64,000 bases of DNA from NCBI GenBank assembly GCA_949752735.1, contig OX457053.1:23042047-23106046 (forward strand), written 5' to 3'. Made by a program: the position numbers and the translations under genes. A model generated the notes under the pieces. The model searched no databases and was not told where the DNA came from. It saw only the letters and a list, made by a program, of their open reading frames with translations. The DNA is from Lumbricus terrestris. Taxonomy: Eukaryota; Annelida; Clitellata; Crassiclitellata; Lumbricidae. Within the stretch, counting starts at the first letter, position 1. Every line of letters starts with the position of its first letter. Below are positions 28,874 to 39,686 of the stretch, one piece after another.

Positions 28874-29770
28874 TTGGCAAATGAACTGCATAGACCAGTG
28901 GTTAAACATTTTAGAAAGAGAAAGGTGATTGTTAATGGGATAGATGAGATATGGGCCGCTGATCTTGTAGATATGCAGGCATTTGCTAAAGATAATAATG
29001 GGGTGAAATACCTATTAACCGTTATAGATGTGTTTTCAAAGTTCGGCTGGATTGTGCCATTGAATGATAAGAGTGGGAAATCTACAGCTAGTGGTTTTGT
29101 GAAGATACTCGAGGGTGGGAGGAAGCCTGTTAAATTATGGGTTGATAAAGGGAAAGAATTTTATAACAAAGACGTAAAGAATTTGGTTGAGTTGTACTCT
29201 ACTGAGAATGAAGAAAAATCTTGCGTTGTTGAGAGATGGAACAGAACGATGAAAGATAAAATGTTCAAGTACTTTACCGCTAATTCAACGAGAAGATACA
29301 TCGATATATTAGATGAAATGGTTATCAATTATAATAATACAAGGCATTCTTCCATTAAGATGACGCCCACCAAGGCTAGTATGAAAGTGAATGAAAAGGC
29401 TGTATTTATGAATTTATACGGTAAAGAGATTTCGGAGCCTATTGTACCAAAGTTTTCAATTGGTGATAAGGTCAGAATAACTAAGAAGAAGAATATTTTT
29501 GAGAAGGGATATACGCCTAGATGGACTGAGGAGGTATTTACAGTATCCCAGATTCAATACACGGTTCCGCCAACTTATAAGATTACTGATTCAAATGGAG
29601 AGGAAATACAAGGTAGTTTTTATGAACAGGAGCTGCAGAAAACGACCCAGGAAATATATAGGATTGAAAAAGTGATCAGGAAGCGTGGGAAGAAATCGCT
29701 TGTGAAGTGGTTAGGATATCCAGAGTCTTTTAATTCATGGGTAAATAATGAAGATTTAGTGGTCATGTGA
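28874..29770 (+). CDS. INT: retrovirus-like integrase with chromodomain, atypical start
   Basis: This integrase would join element ends to host DNA. The catalytic Asp residues are seen in WAADLVDM and WVDKGKEFY, and the Glu in VVERWNRT. The C-terminus (about 258-298) is a chromodomain (IYRIEKV, VKWLGYPESFNSW). Two oddities are visible. No ATG precedes the first catalytic Asp in this frame: the nominal start given here is TTG, the frame is open from 28,793, and it overlaps the PLA2 gene in the -1 frame. In addition only 28 residues separate the second Asp from Glu, fewer than the about 35 usual for D,D35E integrases. Activity is therefore uncertain. Expression by -1 frameshift, by a non-ATG start or from a spliced RNA are all possible. 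Confidence 0.9.
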   Translation: MANELHRPVVKHFRKRKVIVNGIDEIWAADLVDMQAFAKDNNGVKYLLTVIDVFSKFGWIVPLNDKSGKSTASGFVKILEGGRKPVKLWVDKGKEFYNKDVKNLVELYSTENEEKSCVVERWNRTMKDKMFKYFTANSTRRYIDILDEMVINYNNTRHSSIKMTPTKASMKVNEKAVFMNLYGKEISEPIVPKFSIGDKVRITKKKNIFEKGYTPRWTEEVFTVSQIQYTVPPTYKITDSNGEEIQGSFYEQELQKTTQEIYRIEKVIRKRGKKSLVKWLGYPESFNSWVNNEDLVVM

Positions 29771-29799
29771 TGGGGGTTATTTTCCCAGCCGACGTAAAA

Positions 29800-29919
29800 A
29801 AATAAAAATTGTGATGCTGGTAAAATTTTAACCATGGTTTGGGTTGAATGTCAAAGTTGAACCATGGTTTGGGGTGGTTGGCAAAAGTTGGTAAAAGTTG
29901 GCAAAAGTTGAACCATGGT

Positions 29920-29920
<1 letters not shown>
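29800..29920 (-). repeat. right Polinton TIR, inner part
   Basis: This is the inverted counterpart of the inner left TIR, with AACCATGGTT at 29,830, 29,860 and 29,911 and extra GGCAAAAGTTG units. It is separated from the outer part by the nested LINE. Confidence 0.9.
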
Positions 29921-29950
<30 letters not shown>

Positions 29951-32826
29951 CATTTATTGATCCCACAATAAAACATAACAAACAGAAAATAATGCAAGAC
30001 AATTTATATTTAACATTGTAATGTATTCAATACAGAACTTTGTAAGATAGAGAAGGGAGCAATAGGCCCTCCAGAAGGGACAAGTCCCGCTTAGTAGGGA
30101 GCCTATATACCATGAGTAGTTTAAGCAAGATGGTGGGGTATGATTAAATGGGGAAAGAACAGGCGCTATAGTAAAGTGCATAATAATTACTATACATTAT
30201 TATTTCATGAATGTTAAATGAAAGCATGTCTTAACTAAAGCTTAACTAAAGCTTAACTAATAAACAACGAAACTGGTATTAGGAGATGTAAGTTAGTGTG
30301 TGTGCACGTGCAAGGGTTTTAAAGTGGCTGAGGGATGTAACCAAGCGGATTTCTTTGTGTAAACTGTTCCAATTAATAGGGCCCTGGACTCCAAGTGAAA
30401 ACTTACGGACGTTAGTTCTAGCAAACACAGGTCTAAAATCATTACTGCTTCTGGTGCATATCAGCTGCGGTGCAGGATCAAAATAGGAAAAGAATGATGG
30501 TGGAAGGAGGTTATTAATATATTTGTACATGAAGATGCAAGTTTGTAGAAATTTAATTTGGGTTATGTTTAGGAGTTTGTGTTCGAGGAATAACGGACTG
30601 GTGTGTGAATTTAGTGGAGATTTAGTTATCACTCTTATGGCCTTTTTTTGAAGGATCCTTATATCGTTAAGATGAGAGTCGTATGTGGAAGTCCAGATCA
30701 TATTGCAGTAAGTAAGATATGGGTATATGAGGGTAAAATAGAGATCCCGTAAGATATGAAGAGGAAGAAGATAAGACACTCGTTTTATAATGCCTAGGTT
30801 CTTCTTAATTTTATTGCTAATTTCAAAAATGTGAGTTTTCCACTTCAGGTGTTGGTCAATGTAGATACCTAAAAATTTTGTTGAGGGTACTTGAGGAATT
30901 ACGATGTTGTTTAAGACAATTTGACTATTGTCATAGGGAATGGATTTTCCTATGGAACGAAAGACAATGCAATTTGATTTTTTTGCGTTAAGTGTTAATT
31001 TAATTTATTACTTATAAACCATTCACTTGCAGACATAAGTTCACTATTAACCAATTGTATTAAGTGGTCATATGAGGTATGGGAAAAAAAGACATTAGAG
31101 TCGTCTGCAAACATGATGAAATGTAGCACAGTTGACGAGTTTGGCAGATCGTTAATAAATATTAGAAATAAGAGTGGGCCAAGAATTGATCCTTGTGGTA
31201 CACCAAATAGAATGGGTAAAGGGTTTGAAAGGAAACCATTACATATAACTCGTTGGTAGCGATTCGTAAGATAACTAGTAAACCAATCCAATGAAGTACC
31301 TCTAATGCCATAGTGTTCAAGTTTAGTTAAAAGGATATTATGGTCAACCGAGTCAAAGGCCTTGGCGAGATCAAGGAAAATTCCAATAGAATATTCATTT
31401 TTGTCCATCGCAGTGGCTATCCTATCTTGGATATCTAATAGGGACATTGAAGTTGAGTGACCAGATTGGAAACCATGCTGCGAAGGGTATAGGATAGATT
31501 TATAATTAAGGTAGGAAAAAAGGCGATCATACATAACTCGTTCATAAAATTTAGAAAAAAATGGTAACACCGAAATAGGTCTATAGTTAGCTATGTCACT
31601 TTTAGAACCTTGTTTATGAATTGGGACGACTTTTGCAATTTTGATTTCAGTGGGGACAAGCCCAGTTGTGAGTGAGCAATTAATTATATCGGATAACGGT
31701 GAGACTAAAAATTCCATAACAGGAGATATGAGGTGAGGGAATAAATCATCCATTCCTGAACTATGAGTTGATTTGAGAGTTTTATTGATCGACATTAGCT
31801 CTTGCGGACAAGTGGGTAAGAGAGCAAAAGAATTTATCGAACGTGGAGACAGATAGTCTTTAAAATTCTTCTTACAAGGGGGTAAGTCAGAGGACAGAGA
31901 TTTTGCTATTCCAGTAAAATAAGAGTTAAAATGTTCCGCCATCAAAGTGGAATCATAAATCGTGGCGTCATTTACCTTGATTTCTAAAATGGAAGTGTCT
32001 TGGTTATCAGCTTTGATAATAGTTTTGATTGTCTGCCAGGTCTTTTTAATATCCCCGCTATATTTGATAAATTCATTAGTATAGTAAGTTTGCTCAACTT
32101 TGGTGCGTATTAATTTATAGCGGTTACGATATTTCGTAAAGATATTTTTGTTTTCGATCGTAGGATTTTTTATGTATTTAATATAAAGTTTTTCTTTCTT
32201 TTTTGTAGAATTTAGCAGTCCTCGAGTCATCCATGGTTGAATAAATGAATTTTTCTTAGAAATCTTCAGAGATTTAAGGGGAAGGGATTTATCATAGCAA
32301 GTTTTGACTTTTTCAGTAAATAAATTAAAGGCCTGATTTGATTCATGCGCATTACATAATTCTGTTACTGAGGTCCAATCGATTTGGGATACAAGTGCTT
32401 TAAAAGAAGCAGTTGTCTGGCTATTTATAGTCCGTTTCAGCTCTATTTTACCCAAATTACGTGAGGTAAAGGGCTCAGTTTTAATCCAGGTTATTATTGG
32501 TAGATGGTCCGAAATTTCAGATGTAATTATAGCTGAGGTAATAATGCAGTCAGGGGTATTAGTGAAAGTATTATCAATTAAGGTAGCCGAGGTGGGAGTT
32601 ATTCTAGTAGGTTGGTGGATAAGTGGGAAGAAGTGGTGGGTCATCATACATTCAATGAATTCATTGGTAGGGTTGTGATTACCATGTGCTAGTAAATCAA
32701 CATTGAAATCACCAGTTAAGAATATTTTCCTGTTCTTACAAAGGGTGAGATTGTCCAATAGCGAGTCTACTTGGGTGTTAAAGTCATCCATATTGAGACC
32801 AGGAGGCCTATACAAAACACCGAGTA
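29921..32826 (-). mobile_element. 5'-truncated CR1/Jockey-type LINE inside the Polinton TIR
   Basis: This 2.9-kb minus-strand non-LTR retrotransposon ends in a (TTGA)n tail at 29,921-29,946, preceded on its own strand by GGATCAATAAATG. Its 5' end, at 32,826, starts inside the endonuclease domain. The TIR sequence is continuous across the insertion, with a shared GTT at the two junctions. The insertion is younger than the Polinton. Confidence 0.92.
30279..32823 (-). pseudogene. LINE endonuclease/reverse transcriptase, one frameshift
   Basis: The frame holds the C-terminal part of an APE-type endonuclease (GVLYRPPG at the truncation, GDFNVDLL, TLIDNTF, SDHLPI). The complete RT core follows, with FLDLAKAFDSVDH, GVPQGSILGPLLF and the catalytic FADD. 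Near 30,995-31,005 a 4-base insertion in an AATTAAATTAA-like stretch shifts the frame and creates a stop. Beyond it the other frame is open to 30,279 and encodes the thumb and C-terminal segment (YLTYCNMIW). Apart from 5' truncation and this one lesion the copy is well preserved. Confidence 0.88.
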
Positions 32827-33030
32827 GTTTGGGTTGAATGTAAAAATTGAACCATGTTTTGGGTTTCGTGCACGCCGGATCGCAAGAATGGGAAATTCCC
32901 AAAGTTTCGATGATTTTTTTTAACCATGGTTTGGGGTGGTTGGCAAAAGTTTAACCATGGTTTGGGTTGATTTGGAAAGTTTAACCATGGTTTGGGATAA
33001 ATGAGCCCGTTTATCCACTTCTCTACTACT
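32827..33030 (-). repeat. right Polinton TIR, outer part
   Basis: The reverse complement starts AGTAGTAGAGAAGTGG and matches 14,740-14,943 almost base for base, including the AACCATGGTT palindromes. Confidence 0.95.
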
Positions 33031-33036
33031 GCTACC
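33031..33036. repeat. right target-site duplication GCTACC
   Basis: It is identical to 14,734-14,739 and directly adjoins the terminal CTCTACTACT. Confidence 0.95.
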
Positions 33037-33960
33037 GGTACATGTTGCTTTAGAGTCATTTTGTGGTTTCTTGTGACCTATATAGTTTTCTTATGCCTTT
33101 GCGTGAACAAAAGCAAACAAATTCGCTCGTTTGTTGTGGAAATAGATTTTTTCTTTTAAATATCATTCTCCAGTCCACAAAAGCAAAGTTTAAACAGAAT
33201 AACAACCATTTCCTATACTTTTGAGGCACAAATAACCAGGAAATTACACTCATTGCCCAGGAACAAAAATCGTGTTACATAGTGTTATATAAGATGCCAT
33301 GCTATCCAACGTCATGCTAAGCTATTCAATATTATGCAATGCTATCAAGTGTCATGATAAGCAATCATGGGCGGAGTTTGGTTTCCGTTCTTGGAGGGTC
33401 TAAATTTTTTGTGGCATGAGACTCGGTCCAGAAAACGAGAGCAATTTTCCCGGCCCAAAAAACTTTTTTTAGTCTTCGGTCTCAAATCTCTGCGAAATCT
33501 AACAATCTAACAATTTTCCCGGCCAAAAAGTTGATGACCTTTTTTAGTCATTCGTATGTTTCGCGTGGGGGGGGGGGGGGGGCTAGGCCCGCCAAGAAAA
33601 GATACAATTTACACGGTCAAAAAATGACTCTGGGTCTTCTTGGGGGGCTTAGCCACTGATAAACTCCGCCCATGTAAGCTATTCAATATGACGTTATGCT
33701 ATCCAACGTCATGCTAAGTTATTCTATATTATGTGATGCTACCCAAAGTCATGCTAAGCTACATGCCATGACATGCTATGCTACCCAACGTCATGATAAG
33801 CTATGCCATAAAATGCCATGCCATTCAATGCCATGCTAAGTTCCGGTTATATCATGCTATGCTATGTCAAACTGTAATTGACTATAGTGTGCTATGCAAT
33901 ACTATAAATGAACTATGTTGTTTAGCATCCCAAGGTATACATCCGTATACCCCGTCAATC
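33037..33960 (-). repeat. right copy of the dispersed repeat, with CATGCTAT-like tandem units
   Basis: The segment 33,170-33,275 is the inverted homologue of 12,597-12,700. Outside it (33,290-33,365 and 33,683-33,910) degenerate units such as CCAACGTCATGCTAAGCTATTC recur. A hAT-like MITE interrupts the units. Confidence 0.6.
33366..33674. mobile_element. 309-bp hAT-like MITE
   Basis: The ends are CATGGGCGGAGTTT and its reverse complement. The flanks TAAGCAAT (33,358-33,365) and TAAGCTAT (33,675-33,682) form an 8-bp duplication with one mismatch, as made by hAT transposases. There is no coding content. A G run at 33,567-33,582 is inside. Confidence 0.8.
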
Positions 33961-34374
33961 GGGTAATACGGAATAGTGATGTTGCTTCTTGGCTCAATAA
34001 AAATTGATTGATTGAATCATCCATTTATCCATCCATTCTCCCACTCATCATTATTTCTCTCAATATCGATCCACTGAATCATCCACACCCATGCACTCAC
34101 CCACCCACGCACCCACCCCCAGCCCGTCCCACCCCCCGTCCGCCCGTCCATCCATAGATTTCATTTCCCAACAGGCTCTCGTGCTATACGCATATTATAG
34201 AATCAATTGCCCCATGCGCCGTCGTTGTCCATTGATTGACGTCGTTTAAACGGGCGCAACATAAAGTCAAGCGACGAATTACAGGGACTTTACCTTCAGC
34301 GTCCGTTCACAGTCAATCGATTCTCCCGTCGGGGTCACTCAGAAGTCAGGCTGACCGAGGAACCTTTCTTGTCA
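33911..34374. other. retroposon-like 3' tail and unassigned DNA
   Basis: The part ending CTCAATAAAAATTGATTGATTG (about 33,993-34,014) looks like a retroposon 3' end with an ATTG tail. The rest is unassigned, with CCAC-rich sequence near 34,080-34,150. Confidence 0.4.
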
Positions 34375-34678
34375 GTGAAGACCCGACCCTTGTCAGTGAA
34401 GACCCACCCTTGTCAGTGAAGGCACCCTTGTCAGTGAAGGCCCCACTCTTGCCAGTGAAGGCCCTCTTGTCAGGGAAGAGCCCCCCTCCTTGTCAGGGAA
34501 GAGCCCCCTCCTTGTCAGGGAAGAGCCCCCTCCTTGTCAGGGAAGAGCCCCCTCCTTGTCAGGGAAGAGCCCCCTCCTTGTCAGGAAAGAGCCCCCTCCT
34601 TGTCAGGAAAGAGCCCCCTCCTTGTCAGGGAAGAGCCCCCTCCTTGTCAGGGAAGAGCCCCCTCCTTGTCGGGGCGAC
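34375..34678. repeat. 22-bp minisatellite
   Basis: About eight near-identical units CAGGGAAGAGCCCCCTCCTT(GT) from about 34,477 are preceded by four to five divergent units (CAGTGAAGACCC-like). The encoded repeat frames are not considered genes. Confidence 0.9.
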
Positions 34679-34699
34679 GAGACTGGCGACTGCAAACTT

Positions 34700-34905
34700 C
34701 TCTCTCTCTCCCTCTCCCTCACCCTCACCCTCTCCCTATCCCTCCCTCTCCCTCTCCCTCCCTCTCTCCCTCTCCCTCTCCCTATCTCTCTCTCTCTTTC
34801 TCTCTCCCTCTCTCTCCCTCTCTCTCCCTCTCTCTCCCTCTCTCTCCCTCTCCCTCCCTCTCTCCCTCTCTCCCTCTCTCTCCCTCTCTCCCTCTCTCCC
34901 TCTCT

Positions 34906-34976
<71 letters not shown>
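34700..34976. repeat. CTCTCC/CT array
   Basis: Degenerate CTCTCC units end in a pure CT run (about 34,909-34,973). Confidence 0.95.
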
Positions 34977-34977
<1 letters not shown>

Positions 34978-35186
34978 GTCAACGTGTCTTTTCGCCGGTG
35001 TCAGAGCAATGCATTATATATTGAGGTTAAACGAGCTCACATTCGCCTTTCTTGTCGGGACGTCGGAGCCAAAAATAGGATCACCTAAGAAAAATAACTC
35101 TATATACAGTGTATACTCTGTGTTGCATGTACTGACTGTGGTGTACGTATTTTTTATAGCCTGTGTGCGTGCGTGTTTGTTTGTAC

Positions 35187-35392
35187 GCGCACTTGTTATA
35201 GCGCCTCTTCCAGCCCTCAACCGCTACTCAGAGGCGCTCCCGACTACAGAGCGGACACTGCATCGGAGTTTTACGCCGATGCGCTGAGCAATTGCGAGTG
35301 AAGGACTTGCCCCAGGTCAATACGCGGCGACTTGAGCTGGATTCGAGCCTCGAACCTTCCAGCTTCAAGGCAACGACGCCGCAACTACACCA

Positions 35393-35396
<4 letters not shown>
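35187..35396 (-). mobile_element. SINE of the GCGCCTCTGAGTAG family
   Basis: On the minus strand the sequence has a GTGTAGTTGCGGCGTCGTTGCC head, a B-box-like AGGTTCGAGGCTCGAATCC, GCAATTGCTCAGCGC, and the 3' GGAGCGCCTCTGAGTAG followed by GGCGCTATAACAAG. The same order is found at 61.2-61.4 kb. Confidence 0.8.
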
Positions 35397-35431
<35 letters not shown>

Positions 35432-37044
35432 CAATAATTAGTGGATACACTGAATATGGTTTTCCTAGACGATTCCATTTTTGGCATCCGCATCTAGTCA
35501 AGAAAAGAGATACAGTGACCCATGCACATAATCGGATCGCCCATTATAGGAAATGACCAGATTTAGCTACATGAATATTTGATACTCATGGCGAAGTGTA
35601 CGAATAGATGAACTCCACTGTGTTCGGTCATTTATTGTCAATGCCTTTGCTCGCTATTGAGTATAGAGTGTTAGTCCATGGTAATGTCAGAACCTCATCT
35701 ATAATGCATGCATCTATACTCAGCCTATCACAGTCACCACGTATACTGCATCCACACAAGAAGTAGGACATGGAAGTTTTCACGGTTAGCTGTTGTTAGC
35801 GCAGTGACCCAGAAACCGGGGTGAAATTTAAGCTCACATAGGTATACATGTAGGATGGAGCTGGAGCCAGGGTTTAGGCCTATACTACTGGCGTAACAAC
35901 GAAAATATAGACCTATGTTAGTTTTCAACCAGTGGCGGCGCTACAGCATGGAAAACCAAAAAGCAATGCCGTGATAAAGACCATTTGCCCTGGTCGATGT
36001 TCTGCCGCAAGATTGCTAAAAAATTTTCCCGCCAAGAATTTATTTGGGGCATGAAATCGCTAATGCACTGTTTGCTTCTACGAGTGCACTGGCTATATAT
36101 GCTCTGGTTAGAAGAAAATGTCTGACCATGAATCATTTTAATATTCTTAAGCCTACTTGAAAAATAGACAGGAATTTTAAAAGGCCTGTTGATATGGAAA
36201 AAATAGAAGTATATATATCACCTTGTCACCTTGTGCTTTCAGCTCTTTGAGCTTTAGCGACCGACATGATCCATTTTATCGTGCTTCTGTAAGGTTGGAT
36301 CACCCACAATGTCCCACATATATATTATGTATGAATTAATAATAGACGAATTGTCGTTAATTGTCGTTGAATACGACATTACGACACAGTTTGTGTGTCA
36401 TTTTATCGTGCTTCTGTGTGTTGGTGCCCCCCACAGCTTTATTGAACAGGAGCCCACATTTGTTTATCCGGCCCTGCATATATATATTTTTATATATGTA
36501 AATATAAATATATATATATATATTACATGAATGAATGGTTAAAAGCATCCATAGTTTCTTGTCAAAAAACGTCTACATTTCTAGTCATCTGAAAATAATG
36601 GGCATTTATAAATAGAAGTTAATTATACACGAGTGAGACAAGCCTTCGCCGCCATCTTGGCCGATGATTAATGTAAAAGACGAAACCGAAATTAACAGAA
36701 GTCGCCTTGGATCATTGGAAGATCACCATGGCGACCGCTTTTGATTAAAGTAATTTGTTTCCACTTTGGTCAAATTAGCTACCAGGTCTGCGCGGCAAAG
36801 TAATACTGAAAACTATCATTCGCATCCCAAATGTAATAGACATGCTAGCAAGCCTGCAAGGGATCGAATTTTATGTGGGCAAAACCTTTGTACTGACCAT
36901 CATGTTTTCTCGAAAATATGTTGAAATTTTCAGAGTGGGAATCGTTTTAAAATATAGGTTTAAACTATGAATAAAAGATATTCACGAATCAAGAATAGAC
37001 ACTTGGACGTCCACAGATATTTCTGCAGATCGTCAAATCAAAAG
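35397..37044. other. GT microsatellite and unassigned DNA
   Basis: A GT array (35,397-35,428) is followed by 1.6 kb without a recognised gene. A GCCGCCATCTTGG motif near 36,649 resembles a YY1 site, but no adjoining exon could be supported. A TA/AT-rich patch lies near 36,475-36,525. Confidence 0.4.
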
Positions 37045-37318
37045 GGTTACGGTCAAATTTAATTTTTAGCAAGACCTTTATAAATGCAAAGCGGGTAATT
37101 AAGAATATGTGTCATGATGTGTGTGTGTGTGTATTTCTATAGAGGCTTCTGTATGTAAGTTACTCGGTTCCTTTTTGCATCATTAGTATCCTCAGTACTT
37201 TTCCGCGAACAAATTTGCTAAAGACCAAAAAGAAGAACGTAAAAGCTTCATTAAAGGGATAGGTGCCAATTTTTCCAGAGAGGAAAGTGCCCCTCTCGCC
37301 CCTGAGTTCGGGCACCTA
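37045..37318 (+). mobile_element. diverged partial copy of the 57,857-58,218 MITE
   Basis: The order GGTCAAATTT, TAGCAAGACC, AATGCAAAGC, AATTAAGAATATG and the terminal CCAATTTTTCCAGAGAGG with GTGCCCCTCTCGCCCC follows the MITE in the mariner element at 57.9-58.2 kb. The left end is missing. Confidence 0.6.
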
Positions 37319-37377
37319 TACGAATACAAACATCTTTGAAAGAGTGCATACATGCATACATGCATACATGCATACAT

Positions 37378-37610
37378 GTCATACATACATACATACATAC
37401 ATACATACATACATACATACATACATACATACATACACACATACATACATACATACATACATACATACATACATACATACATACATACATACATACATAC
37501 ATACATACATACATACATACATACATACATACATACATACATACATACATACATACATACATTCATACATACATACATACATACATACGCACACACTCAT
37601 GCATGCATAG
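37378..37610. repeat. (ATAC)n microsatellite
   Basis: A nearly perfect array. Thr-Tyr-Ile-His frames are artefacts. Confidence 0.95.
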
Positions 37611-38160
37611 GCTGCTCACATGCATATCCGCAATAATCATAATTATATAAGCTTATAAAATTCCACATAACATACAAATTACCCAACAACACCCCATTCA
37701 GCAGAATTTATATAGCTCGAGGCAGGTCAGACTGTTAAATGGACGTGTAGAGATCGCTCATAATTAATCCTGTTGCTTGTCAAACTTTCGACCTCTCGTC
37801 TCATGTTAAACACGGAATTACGTTGCCATTCGTGGAACTAAAAATGGCGGCGCTGCGGTCCCTACAGAGATTCTGCCGCGCTCACCCAACTCCGTGACCT
37901 CTATAGACAACTCTACGGTGTTCGGAAAACGGCGGAAAACGACCGTAAATGAGATCATTTCGTGCGTGAAGATGCATTGGACGATGAAAGACACAATTGG
38001 TTTGTTGGTCACAAACGGGAATTTATGGAGCGCCATTCAGAACGGACGAAGCTAGCAGACGCGGTACAGCGCTGCTCCGAAATTCACCCCTAATAAAAAG
38101 CGAGCATTTGTGATGCGCACGTTGACTATTGCGCCGTAAAAATTTTCATATATGCTAGGA
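37611..38160. other. unassigned DNA
   Basis: AAAATGGCGGCGCTGCGG near 37,840 resembles a YY1-type promoter element. No exon could be supported. Confidence 0.35.
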
Positions 38161-38261
38161 CGTCACTCGTGCTCTCTGCCGGTCTCTGTGTATGTGTTTT
38201 TCTGTCTATGTCTGTATATTACACTTTCTCACTCTGTCCCCGTTCTCTGTCTCTCTTTCTC

Positions 38262-38296
<35 letters not shown>

Positions 38297-38674
38297 ATTA
38301 TAGATCTGTCTCTCTCTGTTTCTTTCTGTCTTCGTCTCTCCTCTCTGTCTTTCTCAGTCTCTGTTTCTCTGTCTCTCTGGCTGACTATCTCTCGCTCTCT
38401 CTTTCTCTGTCTCTCTCTGTCTCTTATTCTCCCTCTGTCTCTGTCTCTCCTCTCTCTGTCTGTCTGTCTGTCTCTGTTTATCTGTCTCTGTGTCTGACAG
38501 TCTCTTTTTCTTTCCGTGTCTCTCTCTGTGTCTGCTTGTCTCTATGTGTATGCATATATGTATAATTATATATATATATATATATACATTTGAACACCTG
38601 TGATACATAATTATATGAATACATGGTCTGTAGTGTTCATGCATATGGAACATAAACACACACAGGCAAACGTT

Positions 38675-38741
<67 letters not shown>

Positions 38742-38745
38742 TTGT
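38161..38745. repeat. TCTG/TCTC and CA microsatellites
   Basis: A degenerate TCTG/TCTC array (38,170-38,550) and a CA array (about 38,680-38,740). Nothing coding. Confidence 0.9.
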
Positions 38746-39439
38746 AATCGAAATTATTTCCTGACGTTATCCAATTGGTGCCGTTGGGTACGAATAAAAC
38801 TTCTCCTCTGTCCTCAGTCAATCATCGAGAGAGTATCAATCCAAATGCTCAATGGCTATTATCTATCCAGCATTGCCTTGGCCTGTATCGGTCTCTTTTT
38901 CATTCAAATCTTGCATGTGATATATTGTATATAGGCCTCTCAACAGCTCACTGTGGGAAAATCGGTAAACTGGCATTTTCTCTACATAGCAGAGCGGGTT
39001 GGTGAAAAATTGTTCACTTTCTGATACAAGCATGAAATTTGGTACATACCATGAACATGTCCTATAAGAAAAAGATTTGGTCTATAATTATAGGGCCATC
39101 GCAGATTTGCCTCTAGTCTAGCCCAAGGGCGGCCATTTTCCGAAATGGCTGACCGACTTACAGATTTTTCAATATCTCAGCTTCCAATTATACTTAGAAT
39201 CGTCATTTTGGTCTTAAAACACACATTTAAGGGCAAGTGTGTGTTCGCGCGTGTGTGTGTGTTTCAACATATTCTGGTTTAATCGTTTTGATTAAAACAT
39301 TTCTTGGAATGTTCTGTACGGAAATGTCTCCGTAATTTTTTGCAGTCTTGTGGGTCTCCATCTTTTGTGTACACAGGAACGACTGTCAATTTTTTGCAGT
39401 GTTCTGTTGCTTCCTTAATTCTCTTGTCGAATCTTTTTA
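38746..39439. other. unassigned DNA
   Basis: No gene or repeat was recognised apart from a short GT run near 39,250. Confidence 0.4.
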
Positions 39440-39590
39440 ACAATGGTATGCATATAGTTTTGTAACAGTGGCATGCATATAGTTTTTTAACAATGGTATG
39501 CATATAGTTTTGTAACAATAGTATGTATATAGTTTTAAACAGTGGTATGCATATATCCTAATAGTTTTGTAACAGTGGTATGCTTTAACC
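39440..39590. repeat. 28-30-bp minisatellite
   Basis: Five to six imperfect copies of GGTATGCATATAGTTTTGTAACA-like units run in tandem just left of the LTR element. The core TATGCATATAG occurs in most copies. Confidence 0.75.
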
Positions 39591-39686
39591 ATGCATATAA
39601 TTGCTGTCCGCATCCTTGAAATTGTTCGGCAGTGAATCTATCCCTGATTGCCTGCCTGCTTGTCCGTCCGTCTGTCTGTCTGCTTC

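Larger units (their letters stand above)
14740..33030. mobile_element. complete Polinton/Maverick (adintovirus-like provirus)
   Basis: This 18,291-bp element starts with AGTAGTAGAGAAG and ends with its reverse complement. It is bounded by perfect 6-bp duplications. Removing the nested 2.9-kb LINE leaves about 15.4 kb, in the normal Polinton range. It carries the family's core set: protein-primed PolB, retroviral-type integrase, adenain-like protease, FtsK/HerA ATPase, double-jelly-roll major capsid protein and a single-jelly-roll penton-like protein. Gene order is PolB, HNH-like, protease and two fibres on the plus strand, then ten genes on the minus strand, then PLA2 and integrase on the plus strand. 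All major frames are uninterrupted, so the insertion is young or under constraint. The full capsid and packaging set implies it could form virions. Confidence 0.97.

Noticed and set aside
34375..34680. CRISPR-like array of short repeats
   Set aside because: Units are contiguous 22-bp repeats without spacers, in eukaryotic DNA. A minisatellite explains them.
36640..36670. YY1-like promoter motif as evidence of a host gene
   Set aside because: A single motif without a supported exon, splice sites or frame downstream. The same applies near 37,840.
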